In this document: piece after piece, positions 21,889-32,936 of the stretch
Position numbering within the stretch: position 1 is the stretch's first letter
Layout: every line of letters begins with the position of its first letter
NCBI GenBank assembly: GCA_025618425.1
Contig: CM046850.1
Location: 11,607,019 to 11,671,018 of the forward strand
Length of the DNA stretch: 64,000 bases
Reading direction: 5' to 3'
Source of the DNA: Heliocidaris tuberculata
Taxonomy: Eukaryota; Echinodermata; Echinoidea; Camarodonta; Echinometridae
The notes under the pieces: model-generated
The model's database searches: none
Seen by the model: the letters and a program-made list of their open reading frames with translations, nothing else
Told to the model about the DNA's origin: nothing
Position numbers and translations under genes: made by a program

Positions 21889-23178
21889 GCTTTTGAAATG
21901 GCTGCAGCCAAATAAAAAATATATGATTCAGGGGGGAAAGGTTTATATGTTTGGAAAGCTTGTGGACTCAACTTTCATATGACACCAAAAAGTCAGAAAA
22001 TAATTCATGCTTGGGTGAGCACTGCTCACTTAAATTGTAAAGGGTGTGGAAATTAGGTTGCGCAGGAATGGGCCTTCCAATTTGTGAGAGGAAAGTCCTT
22101 TGGAGCTTACGGAATTGAGGATGATATGAAAAATTTATGATCAGTTGTGACGAGTTTGGGTTTGCTGAGTGAAATTTGTGGTTTACGGGATTAACATTTT
22201 ATGCATGAGTGAACAGGAATTGCATTTATTATTGTAGCATTGTAACTTTTCCTGGTAGACTCAGCGGTGTGTTCATGGGAGTCAAGATGGGTTGATGGTA
22301 CATGGTGCAGGGGAGGTGAGATGTACATGTAGGGTAGGACTTTGTTGGATAGATGGGATAAGGGTCAAGAGTCCCTCCCCCCCCCCCCCCCTCTCTCTAT
22401 CTCTCTCTCTCTCTCTCTTCCTGGGTGTGCTTGTGTATATCTTGACAATTCATATTCGTTGGTCTCCACTCAAAAATATCCAGACCACCTTCCCTTATCC
22501 CGAATTCTACCTACATTTCCCAAATTGGACTGGTTGCTATTACCCATTGACACCTGAAGTCAATCACAATCTATCAGTTAATCAATCAATACCTTAAATT
22601 ACCAATCAACATTCAGCTATCAATCACTTAACAATGTATCAGTCAATCAATCGGTCAATCAATTAATCAATCAAGCATTCAATCACCATTCAGCTATTTC
22701 AATCAATTAATTATTCAATAAATGAATCATAATTAATCAATAACTCATCCACCCAACAAAGTCCTACCTTATCTCACCTCCCCTGCAGCATGCTATGTAC
22801 CATCACCCCATCCTGACTCCCATGAACACACTACTGAGTCTACTAGGGAAAGTTACAATGCTACAATAATAAATGCAATTAATAAAACATAAAATTCACA
22901 CAGCAAACCCAAACTGATCGCAATTGATCATGAATTTATCATATCACCCTCAATTTTGTAAGCTCCAAAAGACTCGCCTCTCACAAATTGGAAGGCTAAT
23001 TCCTCCGCAACTTAATTTTCATACCCTTTACAAAAGTGAGCAGTGCTCACCCAAGCATGAATTATTTTCCGACTTTCTGGTGTCATATGAAAGTTGAGTC
23101 CATGAGCTATCCATACATATAAACCTTTTCCCCCAGAATCATATATTTTTATTTGGCAGCCATTTCAAAAGTGTAAAA
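21889..23178 (+). repeat. Large imperfect inverted repeat, arms ~450 bp, spacer ~370 bp
   Basis: The left arm (21889-22370) reads acttttcatatgacacc..gcttgggtgagcactgctca..gttcatgggagtcaagatggg. The right arm (22738-23178) is its complement at roughly 85-90% identity. The spacer carries (CT)n at 22387-22420 and an atcaatca-rich stretch at 22555-22740. There is no ORF of note. It could be a fold-back transposon or an inverted duplication. Confidence 0.8.
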
Positions 23179-23394
23179 TTTGTTTAGAGACGCACAGTAG
23201 GACTGGGATATTACTATTACTATCAGGGGTGTACTGGGTGTGGGGAGTTTGGGGGATTTTCTCCACTGCCTGCATGATATTTTGGCTTTAGGCTGGTCAG
23301 TTTTTGGTCTAAGGGCCGCTTGATATACATGTAGGTTGAATGGGCTGGTCACACTGAAATTCCTCTGTCATAATTTCAGTCCCAGTCTGCCTCT

Positions 23395-23532
23395 GGGGAG
23401 CGTTTCATCAAGTGTCTTGTCAGTGATTTTTACTGACAAATTTGCTCTCAGCCAATCAGATGCAAGGATTACCGTAGCTTATAACAGTTGTTGGCAAAAA
23501 TCACTGACAAAACGCTTGATGAAACGCTCCCC
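23395..23532 (+). mobile_element. Small MITE, GGGGAGCGTTTCATCAAG ends
   Basis: A 138 bp element with inverted ends GGGGAGCGTTTCATCAAG/CTTGATGAAACGCTCCCC and inner inverted tcagtgatttttactgac. Relatives are at 34660-34783 and, more diverged, at 49416-49570, 59801-60838 and 62730-62922. Confidence 0.8.
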
Positions 23533-23827
23533 TGATCTCTAAAACTGATCTTACTTTGAGAGTGTAAACTTACATGTATTTTGAAATTGTTGGCTCTTAT
23601 TGCATTTTATTTCATAGTAAATAAAGCCTACTTTCAAATTTCTCTGGAATACCAATATGGGTGTCTTTTTTTATTGACTTCACTTTTATTGGATGTATTT
23701 TACCAATGAGATGTACGAACTTTTCTAATGTTTCATATTTTCTTCATAATATTGTTTTTTCTGTTTTTGTCCTGTCTGCGTAGCTAGACTGTAGGCGTCG
23801 TCATCAGCATCATGAACATCATGCTGT

Positions 23828-24045
23828 AATCACAAAAACTTTCTATGGATTTGTGGTAGAATCACCAAATTCATTTCAAGAATGGGTCGAAAATGGGTTG
23901 AATCTGACCAAGGTCAAAGGTCAAAAGGTCAATGAACTTTCTGCAAAAAAGCACTGTACACTGTAATCACAATAACTTTCTATGAATCACCAAAAGCATA
24001 CAGCAGCTACCGTAAAATCACCAAATGCATACAACAGTTACATCT
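23828..24045 (+). repeat. Imperfect ~125 bp tandem repeat
   Basis: tgtaatcacaa.aactttctatg..gaatcaccaaa starts at about 23828, 23960 and again at 25795, each followed by a variant of aatgggttgaatctgaccaa. The third unit is separated by the nested transposons at 24051-25717. Confidence 0.65.
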
Positions 24046-24050
24046 CTTAA

Positions 24051-25717
24051 GCCGACCGCACACTATATGATCGGTCTGCGATCCGATTTCGGAAGAGAAT
24101 GTAATATCATTTGATAAGAACATTGAAACACAGAAAATCTTTTTTTATTCAGGTCCTGAAGAGTCATATAGCAGGGCTTGACACTAACTGAAAATTTTGG
24201 TGGTCCAGTTGGTCCCCCAAATTTTAATTATTTTCATTTTTGGTGGACCACACTCAATTTTGGAGGTCCACATTAAATAATAAAATAAATAAGATTTTTT
24301 TCAAACGTTTAGAATTATTTGTTTGTGGTATTGTTTTCAATTTCATGACATGTGCTTGACCTTTCACTTTCACGTACTGTATGTAAAAACCGTAATTTTC
24401 GCGTATTTTGCGAGTTGATGTTGGGATGCTAATTTCACAGCTCGCGAAAATATTTCCAGTTGATTAACACTGCACTAATTTGCGCCGCAAAAAAAAAGTG
24501 AAGCCTGAGAAAGCAGACCTCAGATCACTACATGATCAGGGGGGTGATGATGATTGAAGCTTAAATTTTAACCTTATTCTGCTCTTATAAAATGCTAGTA
24601 CTTAATGTACATACATTTAAATTCTACATAAAAGTTGGTTAGACACTTCAAAAATTGACTTGAATTTCACTTTTATTCTAGCTCAGAGCTAAAATCTTAT
24701 GCCTTAATTCATTCTCCAGTAAAAGACATTTATATTCTTTCATTTAATATGATTTTTTATTGAATTCCTGTTGCAATAATTCAAATTTGGTGTCAAATTA
24801 TTTAATTTCTTCAATTATTCTTCTTTCTCAAGTACATGCATAGTCATATGACTAATGCTCGTGATCGCGATCGCAAAAATCTGCTATCGTGATCGCGAAT
24901 GTGAGTCACGTGACTTATACATGTTTGAGAAGGAAGGATATTCAGAGAAATTCAATATTTTGACACCAAAACTAACTTTTTGAAACAGGAATCTAACGAA
25001 GAATCAAATTAAATGAAATAATACAAATGTCTTTTACTAGAGATCGAATTGTGGCATGAGGTTTCAGCTTTGAGCTATAATGAAAGTGAAATTTAAGCCA
25101 ATTTTTTGAAATGTCTAACCAACTTTTACATGGCAGAGTTTATGTTCAAAATTAAATGCAAGACTTCAAAATAGCAATTTAAACAATCATATTACACAAT
25201 ACATGCACATTATTAGCATTCGCTGTTTATCTTCAACACGCGAACGTCTTGTGAAAATGTGTGACGCATTTGAACATCGCGTTGAGCTCTTTCCTTGATT
25301 TGGGAGGGGATCCATGGGACCTCCATTTCCTTGTTTTTTTCAAATTTGGTGGTCCAACACATCATTTTGGGGGACTTTGACCTCCAGACCTCCCCTAGTG
25401 TCGAGCCTTGCATATAGATACTTAAGTCGAAATTACGGCCTGTTGCAGGCCTTCTAATAGGAGGAAAGGCTAAATTGGCTCCAAATCGTGATGTCAGAGC
25501 GGTCCTACGATTGACTACGATTTGAAGCTGATTTGGCCCTTATACTGGATAGAAGGCTGTCAATGCACCAAATTCCATGGTATACATGTGTAGTATTCAT
25601 ATTATTTTCCAGAACCTAAATCAGGAAGTTATTATTTGTTAAAAAGCCCATACTTATTGCTTTTGTGATTTATTTCCAAAATCGGATCGCAGTCGATCGT
25701 ATAGTGTGCGGTGGGCT
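24051..25717 (+). mobile_element. TIR element with GCCGACCGCACACTATA ends, split by a second transposon
   Basis: The left end GCCGACCGCACACTATATGA..ctgcgatccgattt pairs with the right end aaaatcggatcgcag..ATAGTGTGCGGTGGGC. TTAA is on both sides (24047-24050, 25718-25721). Its own length without the insert is about 420 bp. Confidence 0.75.
24172..25410 (+). mobile_element. Inner 1239 bp transposon, CAGGGCTTGACACTA ends
   Basis: The ends CAGGGCTTGACACTAAC and CTAGTGTCGAGCCTTG are inverted repeats. CATATAG (7 bp) is repeated at 24165-24171 and 25411-25417. Inner inverted words include ttttggtggtcca/tttggtggtccaac. hAT-like by end sequence and duplication size; no transposase ORF. Confidence 0.7.
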
Positions 25718-25892
25718 TTAAAGGCGCAGGTCAAGTTTGAAAATGAGTTGAATCTGATCAAGGTCAGAGGTCAATGAACTTTCTGCAAAAAGCACTGTAA
25801 TCACAATAACTTTCTATGGATTTTAGGTAGAATCACCATATTCATACCACTGGTATAACGCCTAACGTTTGCCTTGTTCATACAATTGTAAG

Positions 25893-26169
25893 GTGTGGAG
25901 GTGTTGTGGTATAGTGGTTCATTCACTTGACCCTCATTCTAAGGGTTGAGGGTTCAAATCTCGGCCCAGCACTGACATCTTTTGGCAAGACATTAATCCA
26001 CATTTGCCACTCTCCACCCAGGTGTTAAATAGGTACCTGGCAGGATTTATTCCTTGAAATGTACTGTATGCTGGATGGCTACAGAGCTAAAGCCGTTGGA
26101 AGTGCATAGAGACGTTATATCACAATGTTTTATGCGCTATACAAGAATGGTTTATCATTATTATTATTA
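25893..26169 (+). mobile_element. tRNA-derived SINE (SINE copy 1)
   Basis: The head has an A box tggtatagtgg and a B box ggttcaaatct about 35 bases later, as in pol III tRNA promoters. The body is ttttggcaagacattaatcc..tttgccactctccacccagg, and the tail gcgctatacaagaatgg..ttattattatt. Body and tail are shared with 57030-57296. Confidence 0.85.
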
Positions 26170-26412
26170 AAGAACGTAACTGGTTTTCCAAGAATATCAT
26201 GGATGATGATATACATGTACATGTACAGAAAATCACATCTTTATCATTTTGTTTCAAAACATAAGATATTTAGTAAAAACTTTCCTCAAAGGGTCTACAG
26301 CTAAAGCAAACAAATTAAGGGAAATGTCATCTTAATCACTTTGTTGCAATAAGATACTCACTTTCACATAATATATCAAAAGCAGTCAAATTGCAGGGAA
26401 ATAGGTCATATA

Positions 26413-27397
26413 CAGTGCATCCCAGAAAAAAGTTACCAGTTGGAAAAAGTCTACCCAAATAAATATTTCAAACTATTCTAAGGAAATTTTTATACCTGCA
26501 CATAGCTTAGGGTCTCTTCCATCAAATGACCCCAATATACATGTATCAACCAATATTCTACACTTGAATGAGCAAAAGCCAATTTTGTGAAAGGGTACAA
26601 AATCCAGACTTGACAAGAATTGATACTGGCTCTGGCTGGTATCAGCCAAGCTGAGTCATGAAAAGGCTTAGAAATTTCCATATTCTGGTCAATGAAAGGT
26701 AATTTATGAAATAACAGGCTTTGTACACATCCCATCAACATTCTATGCTTGAAAGAGCAATTAACTACTTTGTTGAGCATTTCAAAATGTTACTTTGGGT
26801 GAATCTTTTAATTTCACATTGCTTGCTCACTCAGCCATAAAGTTTTAATGGGATATATCAGGACATAAGTGAACAAAGTCTGTTCTTTCATAAATTGTCT
26901 TTTAATGATCAGAATATAACATTTCAAAGGCTTTTTTAGACTCTCAACTCTGTTGATACCAGCCAAAACATAAAACAAACATTTGTCGAGTATGGATTTT
27001 GCACCCTTTCACAAAACTGGCTTTGCTCAATCAAGCGTAAAATATTGTGAGATATTTTGGTGTCATATGATAGAAGAGACCCTAAGCTTTCCACAGCACA
27101 GGCATGAACATTTTCTGAAAACATTTTGAAATATTTAAATGGGGAGACTTTTTTCAACTGTCAATTTTAAATAGTTCTTAACTTCGTTCATACATGTACA
27201 AGCCAGGACAAATACCAATTCTTGTCAAGTCTGAATTTTCACCTTTTCGCAAAAGTGGTTTTTGGTCATTATGTTGTGTTATTGCATAGGAGAGACCTTA
27301 AGCTATCAACAGGAATGAAAATTTATGGAAAATATTCTGAAATATTGATTTGGGGAAACTTTTTCCAACTGTTAGCTTTTTTGGGGGGAACGCACTG
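26413..27397 (+). mobile_element. Tc1/mariner-type non-autonomous element, 985 bp
   Basis: CAGTGCATCCCAGAAAAAAG at the left pairs with ...TTGGGGGGAACGCACTG at the right, flanked by TA (26411-26412, 27398-27399). Both ends continue with agttggaaaaagt. Internal segments repeat in both orientations (gagaccctaagct at 26505 reversed, 27075 and 27290). No transposase is left. Confidence 0.75.
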
Positions 27398-27494
27398 TAT
27401 AGCCTGTACATATATAACAAGAATACTGACAATACATTGAAACCTGTATCATGCAATCATGTCCATTTTTTTTTTGATTGTCTGCTATACACAG

Positions 27495-27641
27495 GTGCTG
27501 GTGTAGGCTGGGTCTTTTTAAGACGCTGGCTCAATGGAGGCCGATGTTATAGCAACGCACGGATGGATGGAAAGACGGTCATCATTACTGGTTGTAATAC
27601 AGGAATTGGGAAAGAATCTGCCAAAGACTTAGCTAAGAGAG
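27495..27641 (+). CDS. RDH13-like dehydrogenase, exon 2 (membrane segment and cofactor motif)
   Basis: The exon follows a cacag acceptor and ends at a gt donor in phase 1. It encodes the end of the N-terminal hydrophobic segment, a basic RR pair, then the start of the Rossmann fold. The glycine-rich cofactor motif TGCNTGIG is visible (residues 44-51 of the assembled protein), followed by KESAKDLAKRG. This is the TGxxxGIG signature of classical short-chain dehydrogenases/reductases. Sequence order and spacing resemble RDH11-14, closest by eye to RDH13, a mitochondrial NADP-dependent retinaldehyde reductase in mammals. The start is taken from exon 9000-9036. A mariner-type element ends 95 bp upstream. 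Confidence 0.9.
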
Positions 27642-27693
27642 GTGCATGTAGGAACCACTCATTCAATTTACAAAGTTAAAATATAACATTGTA

Positions 27694-28212
27694 CAGTGGA
27701 AACTCACTATAACAAGGACCTTGGGACAATCAAAATTACCTTGTTGTATCAGGAATCTCAATCAGGATAAAAAAACTAAAGAACATAGAGATATAGGACC
27801 AGCGAAATGGGGGGTACGCGTTTTTCCGAAGGTTCGTAATTCCGAAACACAAATTCCCCATAGCAGGGGAGTTCATAGTTCCGAAAATGAAGTAGGGTTC
27901 ATAATTCCGAACATTTGATGCGTTACTCTGAAGGTTCGTTATTCCGAAGGTTCATAATTCTGAAAAGGATTCGTAATATCGAAAATGAAAAAGGGTTCAT
28001 AATTCCAAAGGTTTATAATTCCGAATATGCAATAGAACCCTACATAACTTTTCGGAATTGCGAATCTTCGGAAACATGGGCCCTTTTTCATTTTTGGAAT
28101 TATGAACCCCATTCATCTTCGGAATTACGAACCGTCGGGGTAACGAAACTTCGGAGTAACGAACCTTCGGAAAAACGAACCTTCAGAATTATGAACCTTC
28201 GAGTTTCCACTA
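27694..28212 (+). mobile_element. TA-flanked MITE with internal mirrored motif array (intron 2 of RDH13-like gene)
   Basis: The left end CAGTGGAAACTCACTATAAC and right end GAGTTTCCACTA are flanked by TA. The interior (27817-28203) is made of about twenty ggttcataattccgaa-type words that flip orientation near 28050. A short 101 bp relative without the array is at 35688-35788. Confidence 0.7.
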
Positions 28213-28985
28213 TATTCCTAAACCAATATGGTTCTGGTGAAAATATATACATACACATGTACATGTAATTGCAGTCCCCCTGCTGCTGTATTGCTATATG
28301 TAACAATAAACAAATGCATCTTTCCTCTGTCTAGTCTAGAATCTGGCAGGATTTATTTCAGAGCAATCTCCCCACATCATGTAATCTATTCTCCCCCTAC
28401 CCACTGCATTACGGCTGAAGATGGAATTTGTAAAAAAAAAAATAAAAAAAAAAAAATTCCTCCGAACTTATAGGGCCTACTGTTGACTTTTGACTTATCG
28501 GTGCACACTGTTCACTATTTCCCCATAAACTCATGTGGTTAAAAAATGAGAAATAAAAAATCGTGAAAAATAAGTGCAAAATCGTGAAAAATAAGTGCTA
28601 GCAACTGTTCAAACTTGTGTCTCGAATAGCTCATAGAATTTCCTTGACTTCCTGAAAATATGAAGGGATGTTTCATTGTTTATCAGCATGTTTTCTCTTA
28701 TCAGGGGCTGCAACTTAAGACTACCTGCCAACCTGGTCTAAACTGCAGGGGTTATGAGGTTTCTTGTGCTGCTGATAAAGTCCTCAGAAAATCCCCCTGG
28801 GACCAACCCCCTGCTTTCTCATGGGAATGATTTGTGAACATTTCATGCCGCTAAATAGGCCTTACAAAATGTAAATGAATTGCAAGTGACATGCACCATA
28901 TTTTATCCAGTCGCATAAGTGGTTTTTGTTAACAATTATAATGAAAGTTTCTGGTTTTACAGTAATTTTTTCTTTCTTTTGGCAG

Positions 28986-29177
28986 GAGCTAGAGTGATTA
29001 TGGCATGCAGGAATACAGAAAAGGCAGAGGAAGCTCGACTGTACATTGTTAGAGGGTCTGGTAGCTCCAACGTGGTGGTCAAGAAATTGGACCTTGCTTC
29101 TATGAAGTCCATTCGAGACTTTGCAGAGGAGATAAAGAGAGAGGAGAAATCGCTTCATGTCCTGCTCAATAATGCCG
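28986..29177 (+). CDS. RDH13-like dehydrogenase, exon 3
   Basis: The acceptor is ttggcag and the donor is gtaaga, with phase 1 at both ends. The exon encodes ARVIMACRN, a helix rich in Glu/Ala, then LDLASMKSIRDFA and finally LLNNAG. The acidic D of LDLAS (adenine-ring contact in SDRs) and the NNAG motif (residues 123-126 of the assembly) are both present, in the order expected of the RDH11-14 family. The split of the Gly codon after NNA matches a G|GT join to the next exon. Confidence 0.92.
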
Positions 29178-29390
29178 GTAAGAAGAAAAGAAGATCTTTT
29201 TTTTTTAATGAACATTTGAGGGTACATCAGAACAATATCTCATACATCACAGGAAGAAGGGCCTACTCCATCACAATATTTGAGTAATAAAAAAAAAACT
29301 TCATATTTTTCGAAGTTTAAAAGACATTTTGTTTTCATCTTTTTGCATCAGATGATATATATGGTTATGCATCAATGGTTTTATACATCT

Positions 29391-29765
29391 CTCCCTTCCT
29401 TTTTGTCTCTCTGTCTCTATTTTTATCCCCCATCTTGTTTTATATCTCTCCACCACTCCCTCTCCTTCCCCCTTTCTTTCGCTCTCTCTCTGTCCCTCCT
29501 CTCTTCCTGTCTCATCTCTCTTTCCCTCCCCTCCCTCTTTCTCCCCCCTCCTCTTCCTCCCCTCCCCTCTCTCTCCCCCTCTCTCCTTCCTGTCTTTTCT
29601 CTCTCTCTCTCCCCTCCCTCTCTCTTCCTCCTCCCTCTCTCCATTTTGTCTCTTCTCTCTCTCTCCCTCTCTCCCATTGGTTTATTTTTTTTTCTCTCTT
29701 TCCCTCCTCTCTCCCTCATCTTTTCATCCTGTCTCTTCTGTCTCCCCCCCCCCCCCCCCTCCTTC
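29391..29765 (+). repeat. CT-only polypyrimidine tract in intron 3 of the RDH13-like gene
   Basis: About 370 bases are almost pure C/T on the + strand, including (TC)n and a run of 14 C. The tract ends about 40-50 bp before the exon 4 acceptor. The open frames through it are composition artefacts. Confidence 0.85.
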
Positions 29766-29806
29766 TCTTATGTTTTCTCTCTATCTCATTTTATACCACT
29801 TGGCAG

Positions 29807-30085
29807 GTGTTATGTTGTGTCCTCAATGGGAAACTGAGGATGGTTTTGAGATGCAGTTGGGAACCAACCACCTGGGTCACTTTCTCTTGACCCTCCTCCT
29901 CCTAGACCTCCTCAAGGCGTCTGCTCCGAGCCGCATCGTCAACGTCTCTTCTGATGCCCATCGCAGGGGCAACATTAACTTTGATGACATCATGATGAAG
30001 GAGAAATATGAGGCTATGCAAGCGTATGGACAGAGCAAGCTTGCAAATATTCTCTTCACAAGAGAGCTGGCAAAGCGTCTGAAAG
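29807..30085 (+). CDS. RDH13-like dehydrogenase, exon 4 (catalytic exon)
   Basis: This exon carries the active site. It holds [19 protein letters not shown] (catalytic Asn146 of the assembly), [10 protein letters not shown] (catalytic Ser174) and YGQSKLAN (Tyr199, Lys203). The SDR tetrad Asn-Ser-Tyr-Lys is therefore complete, so an active oxidoreductase is expected. The acceptor is cttggcag and the donor gtgaat, both in phase 1. Upstream, intron 3 carries a long CT-only tract that ends about 50 bp before the acceptor. The substrate is presumably a retinoid or another small carbonyl compound, by family only. Confidence 0.95.
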
Positions 30086-30606
30086 GTGAATTTTCTGTGC
30101 GCAATCCTTGTCAAGGAAGAATTTTCAGTGAGGTAGTGAGTTTCATCGTTGTTGCAAAACACCCTGTTCAGTGAAGACTTTGTAGAGTTGATTACTGCCT
30201 TATATCTCAATGGGCATTTAGTAAGTGCCTTATCAGATATACTCCCTGATTAAGGTTGATGATAAATGAGAAAATACATTCAACCCCGAAAAAATGGAAA
30301 ACAAAAATCATGTGAAATTTGAATAGAACAGAATATGATCCATTGCTAAGTGTTAAATTATACCTTTCACCTAAAATATAATTTGTGTAGCCTCAAAAAC
30401 TTTACCTGGCATTATATGAGTTTACGGTTAAAGGAGTATGACAAACTCGCAATCACAATTTGAACTCGCAATACCTCTTTTTTGGAGTAATTTTGACGCT
30501 CATATTTTGAATATGAAATAGCGACATGGGGCCCCTAACATACAGAGCAAAGTATTTTGGGGCAATTTTAACCTTTATGGCAATGCTGATCTCTATCCTT
30601 AATTAG

Positions 30607-30808
30607 GAACGGGTGTGACCTCCTACTCTCTGCACCCAGGTGTGATAAACACTGATCTTGCAAGGCACTTTGGGACTTACACTTCATTTGCAAAGCCATT
30701 CCTCTTCTTTGCTGGACCTTTTCTAAAGACACCTGAGCAAGGAGCTCAGACCAATATCTACTGCTGTGTGGATGAAAAGGCAGGACAAGAAACAGGACTC
30801 TACTACAA
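30607..30808 (+). CDS. RDH13-like dehydrogenase, exon 5
   Basis: The acceptor aattag joins in phase 1 to give KGTGVTSYSLHPGVINTDL, the conserved segment after the catalytic helix (LHPG). It is followed by an aromatic-rich stretch (AKPFLFFAGPF) and TPEQGAQTNIY, typical of the C-terminal part of RDH11-14. The exon ends TAC AA at a gtaaga donor, leaving two bases. A TTAA-flanked MITE begins about 20 bp downstream. Confidence 0.93.
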
Positions 30809-30833
30809 GTAAGATCTCCTGTAGCTTCTTTAA

Positions 30834-31240
30834 CCCTTTCAAGACAGTTGACCACATTTTGTGGTTTGGCTCAATAACTTTTGATTCAGAGCTCTAAAAA
30901 ATATACTAGATGCATGAGAAGAAAGAGGAGAAATTTCTCTTGTCCATTGTCAATTTTTGTTACATGACTGTGCTGCATTTGATGCTAGGAATTTCAAAAA
31001 GGAGAATAAGCTTTAAAATCCTTAAATTGGCAACACATTAAGAAGTTCAAAATCATTGTTTTTATCAAAATTGACAATTTTTTTCAACTGGTCGACAAAA
31101 TTCCTAACTGTGGATATTGTTTTCAAAGACATAACACTTTAATAGAACCATGTAGCACTAAAAGAAATATAGTATTGTTGCCAATTTGAAGAACAGAATG
31201 TGATCAATGTAGCCCTTAAATAATTCCTGTCCTGAAAGGG
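30834..31240 (+). mobile_element. TTAACCCTTTCA-family MITE in the last RDH intron
   Basis: Flanked by TTAA (30830-30833, 31241-31244). Ends CCCTTTCAAGACAGTTGACC and CCTGTCCTGAAAGGG. It is about 85-90% like 54251-54627. Confidence 0.8.
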
Positions 31241-31410
31241 TTAAATTGTATTGGGTTACACCTGTGGCTATGATAATAATTAAATTTTAGTTGTAAATGA
31301 AAGGAAGCTTACGCTGAATGTATATTAAATCAATTCATGCAGGAATGGGTTTATTCCACGCTTTCAAGGTTGGTCGCCATAATCATGAATCCTGGTTTTC
31401 TTTCATCCAG

Positions 31411-31510
31411 AGATTGTGCCGTAGCTGAACCCACAGATAAAGCCGAGGATGATGAGGTAGGAAGGAAGCTTTGGGATTTCAGCCTCAAACTGGTCGGACT
31501 GAAAGAGTAA
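31411..31510 (+). CDS. RDH13-like dehydrogenase, terminal exon
   Basis: The acceptor catccag completes the Lys codon. The exon encodes KDCAVAEP, an acidic DKAEDDEVG stretch and RKLWDFSLKLVGLKE, then TAA at 31508-31510. The final RxLWxxSxxLVGL block is the usual C-terminus of RDH13-type proteins. Summing the six exons (37+147+192+279+202+100 nt) gives 957 nt, an exact reading frame of 318 residues, close to the ~331 of vertebrate RDH13. The gene is complete if the proposed exon 1 is right. No clear polyadenylation signal was assigned. Confidence 0.9.
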
Positions 31511-31889
31511 GGAGCTTTGGGATCTTGGTCTCAAAGTGGTTGGACAGGAGGGCGGTATGGTGATTGAGGATCATAGAGAGTTCCCAGCTATCTTGGAAAC
31601 CAGGGGAAATATGGCAAATGAGTTCTCTTTTTTCCAGTCTGGAAAAGTCAGGGTATTCAAGAAAAAAATCACTGAAATCAAGGAAAAAATCAGAAAAATC
31701 AAGGAATTTCATTGAAGAAGGGGGGGGGGGGGGCAGTGAGTACTATCCTGTCAATATTGAATCTTGGCTTTGATAAATCATTTTTAAACATGGCATATGG
31801 AATTTTATTTATATTAGGGCCATTCTTAGTCATGTGTGTGACCAAAAAACAGGGTATTGGGCTATTGTGAGCCCTATAATTTTACTAAC

Positions 31890-32100
31890 ATGCCATGCAC
31901 CATCCAGTGGGTACCTGTAGGATTTATTTCTTGAATGCACTGAGCACTACGGTTGTTGTGCTAAAACCAGGGTTATGATATGCTTGCAGGGCCCTCAGGA
32001 AGAACAGTATTTGGTACTGATGAGGCTTCCCTTGGTAAACAAGACATATTATTATTAATTCTTATTATTGTCATTGTGATTATTATTATTATCATATATT
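31890..32100 (+). mobile_element. Headless tRNA-SINE fragment
   Basis: ggtacctgtaggatttattt..cttgaatgcactgagc and a following attattattat tail match the body of the SINE at 25893. The pol III head is missing. Confidence 0.5.
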
Positions 32101-32936
32101 CTTATTTTCATTCTGATATAAGACTATTCATCTTCAGCTTGTTTTCTAATCTATTTTTAGAAGCCAGTACCTATGCACTTGACCATTTGCATTCAGGTCA
32201 CGTGTGTGACAAAGTTAGTTGGGCAATGTTTAACGAGAATCATATTTGGAATAATTGGTGAGATGGAGGACACATACAAGTTAGCTTATGACAGGAAAAA
32301 TATATACATGTAGATTATCCAAATTGTATTTAAAACTTTTCATGTTTTGGGGTCATGTTTGTGACATTAGAATTACTTAATTATGCATGTTAATTATTAC
32401 ATAATGCATAGACAAATTTTCCTTTTCCTTCAACTTAATTACTTGCAAAAGGACTCTGGAAGAGTATGATTTCACTATATAGTGACCACAACTATAATTT
32501 AGAGCTCATACTGAGAGATGACTATAATATGGTGAAAAAAAAAAAAAAAATTTAATTTAATTTATGGCAATGTAATTGTATGCAAATTAGCATAATTTGG
32601 TCTTTGATTTTAAAAAAAAAGGTGATCCATGTAACTTTAGACATTACTCTTCAGGAATATACTACCTTTATTAAAAAAAGCAAGAATGAACTTCATTTTC
32701 GTCAAAAAAGTTTCATTTTACAAAGAATGGCCCATTACGTACTTAAAAATATCCTGATCTCATTTGAATTGTTGTTAATTCATATGTCAATCCCGCATTA
32801 TGATTTTTCTTGCTGTATTCTAATAGAAACCGATAATTGAATTTTGTTTATAATAAGTATATATTTGTTATAGTAAGAACATATCAATGAGTATTAGGTT
32901 GAGCCTGTTGAAAGCACTGGTAACATCAGTCTATTA

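Noticed and set aside
25893..25975. Possible functional tRNA gene
   Set aside because: A and B boxes are present, but the fold is degenerate and it continues into a SINE body shared with other copies.
29280..29890. Long Ser/Leu/Pro-rich frames
   Set aside because: They run through the CT-only intron tract; only the part from 29807 in one frame is real exon.
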